From contig PLBE01000053.1 of assembly GCA_003134435.1 (NCBI GenBank), forward strand, positions 36,672-100,671: DNA of 64,000 bases. The letters are read 5' to 3'. This document shows, piece after piece, positions 25,522 through 34,697 of this stretch (its first letter is position 1; every line of letters starts with the position of its first letter). This DNA is from Acidobacteriaceae bacterium. GTDB lineage: Bacteria; Acidobacteriota; Terriglobia; Terriglobales; Acidobacteriaceae. The translations under genes were made by a program, and so were the position numbers. A model generated the notes under the pieces. The model saw only the letters and a program-made list of their open reading frames with translations. It had not been told where the DNA came from and ran no database searches.

Positions 25522-26421
25522 TCAGAAGACACGTTCCCGCAGCAATTGAAGCAGGTAGGCGCCATAGCCATTGTTGCGCATGGATTGCGCCAGAGTTTCC
25601 AGTTGGGCGGCGGTAATGTAGCCGGAACGGTAAGCGATTTCCTCGGGGCAGGCGACCATAAGGCCCTGGCGTTTCTGCAGGGTCTGAATGAATAAAGCTG
25701 CATCCATCAAGGCTTCGTGCGTGCCCGTGTCAAGCCAAGCCGTGCCTCGGCCCATCACGCAGACGTTGAGTTGATGGCGCTCGAGGTAGATGCGATTGAC
25801 GTCGGTGATTTCAAGTTCACCGCGTTTGGAAGGCTTAAGACTCGCGGCAATTTCGACGACGTGGCGATCGTAGAAATAAAGTCCGGTGACAGCGTAACGG
25901 GATTTCGGGTGCTTTGGTTTCTCTTCAATACTGAGCGCCTTGCCGTGCGCGTCGAACTCGACGACGCCATAGCGCTCGGGGTCGTTGACGGGATAGGCAA
26001 AAACACGGGCGCCTTTTTGCTGAAGAGTGGCCGCTTGCAGTTCCTTGACCAGGTCGTGTCCGTAAAAAATGTTGTCGCCCAGCACCAGCGCGCAACCGCG
26101 GTTGGCGAGAAATTCTCTGCCGATTAGAAAGGCCTGGGCAATGCCTTCGGGCTTGGGTTGCAGCGCGTACTCGAAATGGACGCCGAAGCGGGAGCCATCG
26201 CCAAGCAGATGTTGAAATCGCGGCAGGTCGTCGGGGGTGGAGACGATCAGGATTTCGCGGATCCCGGCCAGCATCAGTGTGGTGAGCGGGTAGTAGACCA
26301 TCGGTTTGTCATACACCGGCAGCAGGCTCTTGGCGATGCCGTGGGTTACGGGATAGAGGCGCGTGCCCGAGCCGCCCGCGAGAATGATGCCTTTGTAAAT
26401 TGATTGCGCTGTTCTGGTCAT
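25522..26421 (-). CDS. rfbA: Glucose-1-phosphate thymidylyltransferase
   Basis: The 299-residue protein has the RmlA signature [70 protein letters not shown] and [19 protein letters not shown]. It makes dTDP-glucose from dTTP and glucose-1-phosphate, the first rhamnose-pathway step, and is the usual point of feedback inhibition. It sits 14 bp downstream of rfbB. Confidence 0.97.
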   Translation of the reverse strand: MTRTAQSIYKGIILAGGSGTRLYPVTHGIAKSLLPVYDKPMVYYPLTTLMLAGIREILIVSTPDDLPRFQHLLGDGSRFGVHFEYALQPKPEGIAQAFLIGREFLANRGCALVLGDNIFYGHDLVKELQAATLQQKGARVFAYPVNDPERYGVVEFDAHGKALSIEEKPKHPKSRYAVTGLYFYDRHVVEIAASLKPSKRGELEITDVNRIYLERHQLNVCVMGRGTAWLDTGTHEALMDAALFIQTLQKRQGLMVACPEEIAYRSGYITAAQLETLAQSMRNNGYGAYLLQLLRERVF

Positions 26422-26435
26422 GTCGAGTTTCGGTT

Positions 26436-27506
26436 TCAGCGTTGGGCGTAATTCTTAGCCATCCATTGCCGATAGCTGCCGCTGGTGACGTCGTGGACCC
26501 AGTCTTGATGTTCAAGATACCAGCTGACGGTTTTGCGGAGGCCGCTTTCGAATGTCTCCTGCGGTTGCCAGCGCAGTTCGCGTTCGATTTTCCTGGTGTC
26601 CATGGCGTAGCGCCGGTCGTGGCCGGGACGGTCTTTGACGAATGTAACGAGCCGGCTGTAGGAAGCGCCGGAATCGTTGGGATGGAGTTCGTCGAGCAAG
26701 CGGCAAATGTCGCCAACAATCTCGAGGTTCTTTCTTTCGCTGCGGCCACCGATGTTGTAGGTTTCTCCAACGCGGCCGTCAGCGAGCACGGTACGAAGGG
26801 CGCGGCAGTGGTCCTCGACATAGAGCCAGTCGCGAACGTTTTCGCCGTCGCCATACACCGGGAGCGGCTTTCCGGCGCAGGCATTGAGAATCATGAGCGG
26901 GATCAGTTTTTCCGGAAACTGACAGGGGCCGTAGTTGTTGGAGCAGTTGGTGGTGACCACTGGAAGGCCGTAAGTGTGGTGATAGGCGCGGACGAGATGA
27001 TCGGAAGCGGCTTTGGAGGCGGAGTACGGGCTGTTGGGCGCGTAGGGAGTGGTTTCGCTGAACGCCGGGTCGTCAGGGCCGAGCGATCCGTAGACTTCGT
27101 CGGTGGAGACATGCAGAAAACGGAATCGGGTGCGATCGGCCTCGGCCAGCCCGGTCCAATAGGCGCGTGTTTCTTCGAGCAGGTTAAATGTGCCGTTGAC
27201 GTTGGTGTGGATGAAATCATCGGGGCCGTGGATGGAGCGGTCGACGTGGCTCTCGGCGGCAAAATGAACGATGGCACGGGGTTGCTGGTGTTGGAATAAA
27301 CCGCGCAAGCATTTGCGATCAACGATGTCGCCTGGTTCGAAGCGATAGCGCGGATGGCCGGCAACGGCGCTCAGGTTATTGAGATTGCCGGCGTAGGTCA
27401 GTTTGTCGAGATTGAGGAGGCGCGAGGATTCAGAGGGAATCCACTGGAGAATGAAGTTCGAACCGATGAAGCCGGCGCCGCCGGTGACGAGGATAAGATC
27501 TTCCAT
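26436..27506 (-). CDS. rfbB: dTDP-glucose 4,6-dehydratase
   Basis: The 356-residue protein is an extended SDR enzyme with the NAD motif [14 protein letters not shown], the catalytic STDEVYG and [20 protein letters not shown] (YxxxK), and [13 protein letters not shown]. It forms dTDP-4-keto-6-deoxyglucose. It is first in the rfbBAC set. A TATAGAAT is found about 30 nt before its ATG on the minus strand (about 27541-27548), a possible -10 box. Confidence 0.97.
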   Translation of the reverse strand: MEDLILVTGGAGFIGSNFILQWIPSESSRLLNLDKLTYAGNLNNLSAVAGHPRYRFEPGDIVDRKCLRGLFQHQQPRAIVHFAAESHVDRSIHGPDDFIHTNVNGTFNLLEETRAYWTGLAEADRTRFRFLHVSTDEVYGSLGPDDPAFSETTPYAPNSPYSASKAASDHLVRAYHHTYGLPVVTTNCSNNYGPCQFPEKLIPLMILNACAGKPLPVYGDGENVRDWLYVEDHCRALRTVLADGRVGETYNIGGRSERKNLEIVGDICRLLDELHPNDSGASYSRLVTFVKDRPGHDRRYAMDTRKIERELRWQPQETFESGLRKTVSWYLEHQDWVHDVTSGSYRQWMAKNYAQR

Positions 27507-28202
27507 GCAAAGTGAGCGGCGACACGCAACCGCGTTTTGATTCTATAGCGTTTCCACGGTTGGTGTACTTCGCCCCTGCGCCGGAGCTCGAAGCGGGAGG
27601 CTTGGCAGTTGTCGACGTCGAAAAAATAATTCTCGCGCCGCTTTTCTCGCCGCTCGGGGATGGTGGCTCGAGCCCTGATTGCGACTATGTTTACTATTTG
27701 GTACTGGTACCCCCCTCCCCCCCTGTCTATAGGAATCATGGGGTTAGGAGGAATTTTCGGACTTGGTCTTTGAAAAATAAGGACTTATATCAAAGTATTC
27801 CGGAATAAGGAGTTAGCTCGATTCTTCGTTCAAACTCTCCCAAAATGGGAAATTTCGGCGGTTCTCGATGAGCCTTTGACCCGCTCAAGAACGAAATGGC
27901 CACCCGCCTTTAGAATCAGGGAGTTGGACTTACTAAGTTGAGCAAAGTCAGATTTCAAAGAACTTAGGTCAAATGCAACCACGGCCACACTGGACTGTAG
28001 ATTAGCCTCTATTATATCAAGTGATGTCAAGGGAGCTGCTGCGGTAGTGGCTTAATTTGTTCAGCCACTACCGTTGTTGCTCCGTGTGGAGTCAAGTCAG
28101 TGGCCGACGAAAACCCCCGCCCAAGCGGAGCTTGGACGGGGCACCCTGAAGCGTGGCGGCAGTTAGGCTGGGCCAGTCCCCAGAACCGTTTCCCATTTTA
28201 TT
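27507..28202. other. Low-GC non-coding stretch between rfbB and the secreted-protein genes
   Basis: This 696-bp gap is clearly richer in A+T than its surroundings. It holds a C-rich tract (CCCCCCTCCCCCCC, about 27711-27724), the near-repeats AATAAGGACTTAT and AATAAGGAGTTAG (about 27776-27816), a strong hairpin at 28043-28072 and a GC-rich palindrome at 28114-28139. A 66-codon minus-strand frame (27830-28030, TTG start) has no ribosome-binding site and I do not accept it. Confidence 0.5.
28043..28072. terminator. Strong 10-bp hairpin, candidate terminator or RNA element
   Basis: GGTAGTGGCT (28043-28052), a 10-nt loop and AGCCACTACC (28063-28072) pair perfectly, and C28042-G28073 extends the stem. 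It lies 130 bp past the stop of the secreted protein at 28203-28946. There is no long T-run on either side. Confidence 0.5.
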
Positions 28203-28946
28203 TCAGTTAGGTCCTGTCGCGAGCACGCCAGGAGAAGTGTTCATAAATTGTTGGACTGTGTTCTCCTTCTTTATGAACTCCAGCTCGCGTGTAGCTACGA
28301 TTGTGCCAACGGCTGCTTGGGCCCTGGTTACGAGCAGTACTTCCTCTGGGACCGTCTTACCGTCGTCCATATCGACCCAGCATTGTGCCGTCTCTTTCCA
28401 CAGTTGAACGAGAGTCGATGTAGAAAGGTTGTTTCGTCCAGACTCATCGCTGAGCTGACTCAGTACGTTCTTAGCCCCGGTTTTGCACCTGTCACTGATG
28501 TGGCCGCTCGCTGTCGAAGGACTTGCTGTGTTTTGGTCGGCAGCCGCAATTAGGTCGTTGCTCCAGAGGGTATTTTCCACAATTTGCCATGCGGGTTTTC
28601 CCTTATCCAGAGCGTGGCCCGCGAGGTACGTCCTCGTAGCCGTGATAACGTCGAACGGGGACTTTATCAAGGCCAGCCGGATGTTGTACTTGACCAGCTT
28701 GCCCTGTTCGTTCACTGTCTGGAATCCGTCCATGCCTTCAATGATCCCTTGGACGTAACCCATGCAATATCCAGCTTCGATGGCGTCTGACGACCTTTTG
28801 TACACGGTTTGGCCGTGTTTCTTCTCCGTTGCCGACCATGCGTTCGCGCATTCGTCGTCCAAGTCCGAAGCGGTGATGTAATGCATTTGCGCGTATGCTA
28901 TCGAGGACAAAATCAGCAAGAAGAGCATTAGTAATGGATTTTTCAT
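28203..28946 (-). CDS. Secreted Rap1a/Tai immunity-like protein
   Basis: The 247-residue protein has a signal peptide (MKNPLLMLFLLILSSIAYAQ). Residues about 26-130 resemble Rap1a/Tai-type proteins: DLDDECANAW, EAGYCMGYVQGIIEGMDGF and TRTYLAGHALDKGKPAWQIV, with the two conserved cysteines. In Serratia and Enterobacter such periplasmic proteins neutralise type VI secretion amidases, but many family members are unlinked to T6SS, and none is visible here. About 110 unassigned residues follow, with two more Cys. It sits in a lower-GC island within the polysaccharide locus and has a leader (AATCAAGGAGA) shared with the next gene upstream. Confidence 0.6.
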   Translation of the reverse strand: MKNPLLMLFLLILSSIAYAQMHYITASDLDDECANAWSATEKKHGQTVYKRSSDAIEAGYCMGYVQGIIEGMDGFQTVNEQGKLVKYNIRLALIKSPFDVITATRTYLAGHALDKGKPAWQIVENTLWSNDLIAAADQNTASPSTASGHISDRCKTGAKNVLSQLSDESGRNNLSTSTLVQLWKETAQCWVDMDDGKTVPEEVLLVTRAQAAVGTIVATRELEFIKKENTVQQFMNTSPGVLATGPN

Positions 28947-29060
28947 TCTCCTGTCTCCTTGATTGGGCTTGGACTTACTCGCTGTATTCCTGATGCAGCA
29001 GCAACAAGAACGTGATAATCAGGATCGCCGTCATCAGCATTAGCACCGTGACCGCATAGA

Positions 29061-29720
29061 CTACGGGGCATCCCGGTCGTTCTCAACGGCCAGAAGGGCG
29101 GACTTAAGCATCCTGCCTCTAGCATTGATGTTCGACAAGGCAGAACCCATGTTATAGCCGAAAGTGCTAGACGCATCTCCTCCGGTTCTGCTTCTGTAGA
29201 GATGCCAGTCGCTCCGGATTATCCGACCAGTTGAGTCGTAGGTCTTCGCAAATAGTCCCACGGTTCGGTCCGTGTAACGCACGTTTTCGTTGACCGTCGT
29301 CGCAGTCGTTGTCTGAGCATCTCCTGTAGCCGTGTAGTTCCACCGGTTACCGTATTGATCCGTGGCTGAACCGTCTGCACTAAACGTAGTCGAGCTAGCG
29401 CTCGTGTACGTGTGAGTCGTCGGCATCAGACCGCTGTAATAGCCCTCTGAAGTAGAGAAGACCATCAGATAATTACGTGCCGCCGGGTTGGGCTTGGAGG
29501 ACAGACACACCCCCGGATAGTTCTTTGCGTTCTTCTTCCACCAATGGGTCACAAAGTCCGGAAACAGCGTCTCCGCTCCGTTGGACGTTGCAATCGCGGA
29601 GGATACGCTCTTCGTGCAGGGGCCGGTGTAGACTTCCTTCTTCTTGGCCCATGCGACTGAATGAATCGCCAGCAGAACTACAGCCAGGACAGGAACGAAT
29701 GACATAACGAACTTCTTCAT
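29061..29720 (-). CDS. Secreted protein of unknown function in the polysaccharide locus
   Basis: The 219-residue protein has a signal peptide (FVMSFVPVLAVVLLAIHSVA then WAKKK). The mature part has two Cys (GPCTKSVSSA and YPGVCLSSKPN), a Thr/Ser-rich middle (HTYTSASSTTFSADGSATDQ) and YGNRWNYTATGDAQTTTATT, suggesting a beta-rich extracytoplasmic domain. I do not recognise a family. The gene starts 14 bp after the stop of the glycosyltransferase fusion, and its Shine-Dalgarno (AAGGAGA) overlaps that intergenic gap, so it is likely co-transcribed. Lower GC than neighbours suggests recent arrival. Confidence 0.6.
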   Translation of the reverse strand: MKKFVMSFVPVLAVVLLAIHSVAWAKKKEVYTGPCTKSVSSAIATSNGAETLFPDFVTHWWKKNAKNYPGVCLSSKPNPAARNYLMVFSTSEGYYSGLMPTTHTYTSASSTTFSADGSATDQYGNRWNYTATGDAQTTTATTVNENVRYTDRTVGLFAKTYDSTGRIIRSDWHLYRSRTGGDASSTFGYNMGSALSNINARGRMLKSALLAVENDRDAP

Positions 29721-29734
29721 AAACTTCTCCTTGA

Positions 29735-32185
29735 TTAAGCTTGGTTTGAGCGGACGGTGAGATTGTGTGCGATCTGATCACGTGGCATGTCTGCGTTCGT
29801 GCTCCAACCCAGCACGTTGTAATAGGCTTTTTCGATCGAGCGGGCGATTGCCGGCCAGAGATATTGGCCCTGTATACGCTCGCGTTCCCGGGAGGCGGAC
29901 TGACGGCGAAGTTCGGGATTGTGGATGAGCAAGTCGAGCATGCGCTCCAGATCTGCCTGGTCGCCGCGATGGAAAGTGAAGCCGGCGCCATCGACTACCT
30001 CGTTATTTTCCGGAATATCGCTGGTCAGCACGCAGACTCCGGCCGCCATGGCATCGAGAAGCGCCAGGGACAAGCCCTCAAGCTCCGATGGAAGCACGAA
30101 GAGCGCGGCATTGGAGAGAAGCTCTTCAAGATCGCTGCCCGAGACCCAGGGAAGAAAACGGATCTGGTCAGATTCGTGACGGCGCAAGCTCTCGGCGTAG
30201 GCATCGGAGTGACTCGATCCTCCGCTCGACCCCCCAGCGAGTACGAGTTTCATGGAGCTGTTGAGGGATTCGAAGGCATTGATCAGGAGATGGCAGTTTT
30301 TTTCCGGCGAAAATCTGCCTAGAAAGAGGACGTAGTTGTCGGCGAGCAGATCCCACTCAATCAGCTTCCGGGGAACGCGCCGGGGTGTCAGAGCGGCTCC
30401 GTTCGGAACGTAGACAGTATCGCGATTGTGTTGCTGGCGGTAGTGCTGCTGCAGGGTGCGGGAGACGACCATGGTGGCATCGGGCGCGAAGACAGCCGCG
30501 GTTTCTCCCCAGCGCAGTACGCGCGAGGCCAGCCAGCCCCACTTGCCGCGCTTCCAGTCCAGGCCCTGCACGGTGACGACGGTCTTTTTGCCGGCCAGCC
30601 GGGGGAGAAAAGAGAACAATGCGGGTCCCAGGCAGTGGTAGTGGATGACATCGTAGTCTGAAGTCATGGCATGGGCCGTGCTTAGGAGCGTGTGGACGAC
30701 AGTTTCCAAATGTTTGGAGCGGATCGTCGGCAAGCGCCTTACGCACATGCCGTTGTGGGACTTCATTGGAGGAGTGAAATAGCTGCGGCAATAGACTGTG
30801 ACTTCGTGGCCCAGGCGAGCCAGTTCAAAGCCCGCTTGCTCGTAGAAGGACTCGATGCCGCTGTATTTGGAAACTACGCCCCGGCCTCCGATGAAGGCGA
30901 CCCGGACGCTGCGGCGTGGGCGCGGGTTTTCGGGTGCGGCGGGGAAGGATAGAAGCTTCTGGACGGAGGTGAGACGGTAATAAAGTTCGAGCAGTTTCTC
31001 CACGTGCTGATCGGGGTCGTGGTTTGTTATTACGCGGCTGCGAGCGGCCGCACCCATCCTCTCGATCAGGTCTGGGCGGTCAAAGAGAAATCCGATGGAA
31101 TGGGCAAGCTGCTGGCGGTCTTCGTGGGCGTAAAGCAGGCCGGTGACGCCATGCTGGACGACTTCCCGGCGCGAACCCAGATCGGAAGCGATGACAGGTC
31201 GTCCCCAGGCATAAGACTCGAGAATGGATTTACCCAAGGTCTCGTAGGCGTGGGATGGAAACACCGAGAAGGAGCAACCAGCGATGAGTTTCTGGAGTTT
31301 CTCGCCGTGGACCATGCCCGCGAATAGCACTTGGTTCAGGTTCAACTCTCGCGCCAGCGCTTCGAGGCGGGGGCGCTCGGGACCGTCTCCGGCAATGACG
31401 AGGGGAATGTGGGGTAGACGGACCATGGCGCGCAAGAGTTCATACACGCCTTTTTCTGGAGACAGGCGTCCGAAGTAGAGCAGGTAGCCTTCATCGGGGG
31501 TGAGCAGTTTGTCGTCCGGCACAGCCTGGAAGTGGGGCAAGACCTCGATGTGCGTTGCGGGGAAACCGCCGGCGATCAGTTTGTGGCGCACGAATTCGCT
31601 GGGCGCAAGGAACATGTCCACGCAGCGTTCGTAGGTTCGCAGAAATTTGTGGAGATAAGCTTCAGCGGCTAGAACCATCGCGCTGGAACGCGGACCCTTA
31701 TAGCAACCCCTGGTGGCGGCGTGGTGGAACGCGCCTAGACTGCAGAGTTCGCAGGGGCGTCCTTCGGCGACAAAATTGTAAGTAGGGCACAGAATTTTGA
31801 AGTCGTTGAGGTGGTAGAGGACGGGAATTCCCTGACGCTTCAGTTCCCAAAGAATCGAGGGCGAGAGGTGGTGATAGATGCCGCGAATGTGGGCCAGATC
31901 GGGTGAAAAATCGGCGAGGCAGCGGCGCATCGCCCGGCGGGCGGAAGGGGAATAGAGGGCGTGGGCGGCCATCCCGACCTTCTTGAAGAAGCCGGCGCTC
32001 GGATCCTTGAAGTCAATTCGAGGAATGCGATAGCTGCGGCCAGCGAACGCGGGAGTCTGGCCGTGGTGCATGCTGAACAGAGCGGTTTCCTGACCGCGGT
32101 GATCCATCTGGCGGATGAGGTCGAAGAGGTACGCTTCGGTACCGCTAAACGGATAGTCGTATTTGTTGCAATACAGGATACGCAT
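29735..32185 (-). CDS. Tandem fusion of two GT4 glycosyltransferases
   Basis: The roughly 816-residue product contains two complete GT4-type proteins. The first (about residues 1-400) begins MRILYCNKYDYPFSGTEAYL and has LYFGRLSPEKGVYELLRAMV and FPSHAYETLGKSILESYAWG. The second (about 430-790) begins VRVAFIGGRGVVSKYSGIES, which resembles the DUF1972 start of rhamnosyl- and glucosyltransferases, and has LFLGRFSPEKNCHLLINAFE and LPSELEGLSLALLDAMAAG. Each has the EPEK-like SPEK and E-x7-E motifs, so both may be active, adding two successive sugars. ATG 32185 lies inside the upstream glycosyltransferase gene (41-bp overlap). Frameshift-free fusion is unusual for this family. Confidence 0.88.
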   Translation of the reverse strand: MRILYCNKYDYPFSGTEAYLFDLIRQMDHRGQETALFSMHHGQTPAFAGRSYRIPRIDFKDPSAGFFKKVGMAAHALYSPSARRAMRRCLADFSPDLAHIRGIYHHLSPSILWELKRQGIPVLYHLNDFKILCPTYNFVAEGRPCELCSLGAFHHAATRGCYKGPRSSAMVLAAEAYLHKFLRTYERCVDMFLAPSEFVRHKLIAGGFPATHIEVLPHFQAVPDDKLLTPDEGYLLYFGRLSPEKGVYELLRAMVRLPHIPLVIAGDGPERPRLEALARELNLNQVLFAGMVHGEKLQKLIAGCSFSVFPSHAYETLGKSILESYAWGRPVIASDLGSRREVVQHGVTGLLYAHEDRQQLAHSIGFLFDRPDLIERMGAAARSRVITNHDPDQHVEKLLELYYRLTSVQKLLSFPAAPENPRPRRSVRVAFIGGRGVVSKYSGIESFYEQAGFELARLGHEVTVYCRSYFTPPMKSHNGMCVRRLPTIRSKHLETVVHTLLSTAHAMTSDYDVIHYHCLGPALFSFLPRLAGKKTVVTVQGLDWKRGKWGWLASRVLRWGETAAVFAPDATMVVSRTLQQHYRQQHNRDTVYVPNGAALTPRRVPRKLIEWDLLADNYVLFLGRFSPEKNCHLLINAFESLNSSMKLVLAGGSSGGSSHSDAYAESLRRHESDQIRFLPWVSGSDLEELLSNAALFVLPSELEGLSLALLDAMAAGVCVLTSDIPENNEVVDGAGFTFHRGDQADLERMLDLLIHNPELRRQSASRERERIQGQYLWPAIARSIEKAYYNVLGWSTNADMPRDQIAHNLTVRSNQA

Positions 32186-33407
32186 GGTTACCGTCCGATC
32201 GGGGGATGCGGGCCAGAAATTGCTCCGCAAAGGCGCGAAGATTACGCTGGCGATTGTAAGAAGCGGCGATGCTGGCCGCGGCCGCGCGCTGGATTCCAGT
32301 CAGGGAAGCATGGTGGTCGTGAATCCAACTGACGGCACTGACGAAATCGGGCAGAGAACCGGGTTGGTACAGAAATCCATTGTTCTGGTGGTCGACCAGT
32401 TCGGGGATACCGGTGAGGGCGGGAGCCAACACCAGTTTTTCGTGAGCCATGGCCTCCATCAGGACTACGGGGATGCCTTCGCTTCTGCTGGTCATGACGA
32501 CCAAGTCGGCATAGCGGTAATAGCCGGGCAAGTCGCTGCGAGGCACTTGACCGATCAGGTAAACATGGCCTTGGAGGCCCAACGTCTTGATCTGGCACTG
32601 GAGAGCCGCGCGCTCCGGCCCCTCACCGACGATCCAACAAAGAAAGTCGAGACCCTGATCGCGGAGGCCGGCGCAGGCGTCGATGAGAAAGCCGTAATCC
32701 TTGACTCGATGAAGGCGCCCCACCGACAGAAGGCAGAAACGCCGGCGGTTGGGCTCGGCCGCGGGGGCGAGCGTGGGCCAGGAAAGGACGCGATCCACGC
32801 CCAGCCGTTGCAGGATGATTTTGTCTGGAGGGACTGAGGGATAGTTGTGCAGAATGTGCTGACGGTTGAAATTGGAAACCGTCATACAGAACTGGCACGC
32901 GCGCAGTTTGGTGGAGAGCAGATCCGCGCGCTGCAGCAGATCGGAGCCGTGCAGGGTGAAACTGAAACCGATGCCCAGCAGGCGGGCGGCCGTCAAGGCC
33001 ATCCATGAAGCGAAATATCCGTGATGAGCGTGGATGTGTTCGACAGCGAGTGGGGCCAGTTGTTCCGCCAGCGCGGCACCCATCACCGTATGACCGAGGG
33101 TGCGAAGGCGGCGGATTGGGGAAGAGCCGCGCTCCCACAGCAGGGGCCGCAGCAGTTGCCAAAGACGGCGACGATCGGCGGCCAGGTGTCGAACGGCCCG
33201 CACCAGTTCATCATCGGAAAGGGGCTGGAAAAATAGTGTCTCTTTCCAGAACGCGCGTTCCGCCAAACTGAGGTCGTTTGGCGAGACGCGCTTACCGCTG
33301 CAACAGATCACTTGCGCTCCGCAGCGGCGTAGTTCAGTGATTTCATCGATTACGTAGGGCTCGAGCGGCGAAGGAAACTGATTGGCGATGTAGGCGATGG
33401 TGGTCAC
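32145..33407 (-). CDS. GT4 glycosyltransferase
   Basis: The 420-residue protein has the GT4 two-domain layout: N-terminal acceptor domain (MTTIAYIANQFPSPLEPYVI, then HIHAHHGYFASWMALTAARL, FTLHGSDLLQRADLL) and C-terminal donor domain with LLSVGRLHRVKDYGFLIDAC, CWIVGEGPERAALQCQIKTL and MTSRSEGIPVVLMEAMAHEK. It transfers a sugar from a nucleotide donor in the exopolysaccharide pathway; the sugar is not known. Its start overlaps the stop of the ligase gene by 4 bp, and its end overlaps the GT4 fusion. Confidence 0.92.
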   Translation of the reverse strand: MTTIAYIANQFPSPLEPYVIDEITELRRCGAQVICCSGKRVSPNDLSLAERAFWKETLFFQPLSDDELVRAVRHLAADRRRLWQLLRPLLWERGSSPIRRLRTLGHTVMGAALAEQLAPLAVEHIHAHHGYFASWMALTAARLLGIGFSFTLHGSDLLQRADLLSTKLRACQFCMTVSNFNRQHILHNYPSVPPDKIILQRLGVDRVLSWPTLAPAAEPNRRRFCLLSVGRLHRVKDYGFLIDACAGLRDQGLDFLCWIVGEGPERAALQCQIKTLGLQGHVYLIGQVPRSDLPGYYRYADLVVMTSRSEGIPVVLMEAMAHEKLVLAPALTGIPELVDHQNNGFLYQPGSLPDFVSAVSWIHDHHASLTGIQRAAAASIAASYNRQRNLRAFAEQFLARIPRSDGNHAYPVLQQIRLSV

Positions 33408-34690
33408 GCGACGGACTCCTCGGACGCGCAGAGCATCCCGGCAACCGTGAACATGAGTCCAATGACGAACTGGTACGCCATGTCGACGAAGAAAGCGTTG
33501 AACAGATAGACGCTGAGCAAGATGGGCCAGACTTTGCGGAGTTCGGCGACGGGGCGGGACTCAGCGGGAGGACCGCGCCAGGAGAGTCGGAAAAGATTAA
33601 AGAAAAGAATCGCGTACAGAGCCAGACCGGGGGCTCCGAACTCAACCAGCAAAGCGAGGTAAGTGTTGTGCACGTAATAGGTGCGGAGGTGGTAGCCCTC
33701 CATGCGGCGGGCAAGTTCGCCGTACATGCTGAGCGGAGCCCAACCGGTCAATGGGCGTTCCTGAAACATAGCCCAGCCAGCTTGGTATACGGCCATGCGC
33801 ACGTCCACCGGCCCCCGTTCGGCGGTGCGGTCCCACAGCGCAGCTTTCAGAGAGTGGTTACTGAAGCTGAGCGCCAGGCCGGCCAGGAGTCCAGCCACCG
33901 CCAACAGGCTGCACAGCGCCAGCCGGCGTCGTTCGATCACGCGCCATCCGAGAACCATGGTGGAGACGGCGAATGAGATCCAAACTGCTCGCGTCATGGT
34001 GGCGAGCACGGCCAGAGGCAGGACCAGCCAAAGCAACCTGACGATGTCTCTGCGCTCCTTCGCAAAGGCAAGGAGAAGAATTCCCAGGATGTTCAACGAA
34101 ACACCGTTGGCAACGGCCTGGAGGAAGGGGCCTCGGGCGCGGTCGGCGTGAAAGCCGAGGCTTTCGTCAAGAATGAAGCGTGGATAAATGAGTGCTTGGG
34201 CATTCGCGAGGAAGGCGACGGCGATGAACACGAGATAGGCCAGAGTGAGGATGACGAAGATCTCGAAGTGCCTTCGTTGGGATGGACCGCGAAACACGAG
34301 TACGGCGATGTGAAACAAGGTAAATGGGACGATGAACTTACTGGCGATGATGCTGTAGGCTTGCGCGTCGAAGGGCTCGCGAAGGGCGCGGAGCAGGGCG
34401 AGCGCCATGAGACTGAGCATGGGCAAGCTGAGTCCGGCAAAGAACGGGAGTTGGTCGCGCAATGCCATGGTGCGCAGAGCGACAAAGAAGAGCAGGATGC
34501 CGAAAGCGAGGCGGTCGGCGTAAAAGGAGAACAGGTCGGGTGGTCGAAACAGGAAGATGGTCATCGCGCCCAGGTAGAGCACCGAGGGAAAGGCCAAGGC
34601 CAGGTGAAGTGGGCGAAGCAGCAGGCCGGTGACGACCCAAAGCGGGGTGTCGCCGGTATCCCGGGCTAAGGCTAAGGTGCGGCTGCTCAT
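33404..34690 (-). CDS. O-antigen ligase / polysaccharide polymerase (Wzy/WaaL type)
   Basis: The roughly 428-residue protein has about 10-12 membrane helices and a large periplasmic loop with AVYQAGWAMFQERPLTGWAP and YYVHNTYLALLVEFGAPGLA, the typical Wzy_C/O-antigen-ligase signature (RP ... GxG ... HNxYL). It would polymerise lipid-linked repeat units or attach the polymer to its carrier. I chose ATG 34690; the open frame upstream to 34792 would overlap the upstream gene. It overlaps the following gene by ATGA. Confidence 0.85.
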   Translation of the reverse strand: MSSRTLALARDTGDTPLWVVTGLLLRPLHLALAFPSVLYLGAMTIFLFRPPDLFSFYADRLAFGILLFFVALRTMALRDQLPFFAGLSLPMLSLMALALLRALREPFDAQAYSIIASKFIVPFTLFHIAVLVFRGPSQRRHFEIFVILTLAYLVFIAVAFLANAQALIYPRFILDESLGFHADRARGPFLQAVANGVSLNILGILLLAFAKERRDIVRLLWLVLPLAVLATMTRAVWISFAVSTMVLGWRVIERRRLALCSLLAVAGLLAGLALSFSNHSLKAALWDRTAERGPVDVRMAVYQAGWAMFQERPLTGWAPLSMYGELARRMEGYHLRTYYVHNTYLALLVEFGAPGLALYAILFFNLFRLSWRGPPAESRPVAELRKVWPILLSVYLFNAFFVDMAYQFVIGLMFTVAGMLCASEESVA

Positions 34691-34697
34691 AGCGAGG

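Noticed and set aside
27830-28030. 66-codon minus-strand frame in the low-GC gap
   Set aside because: TTG start without ribosome-binding site; no known domain and weak coding character.
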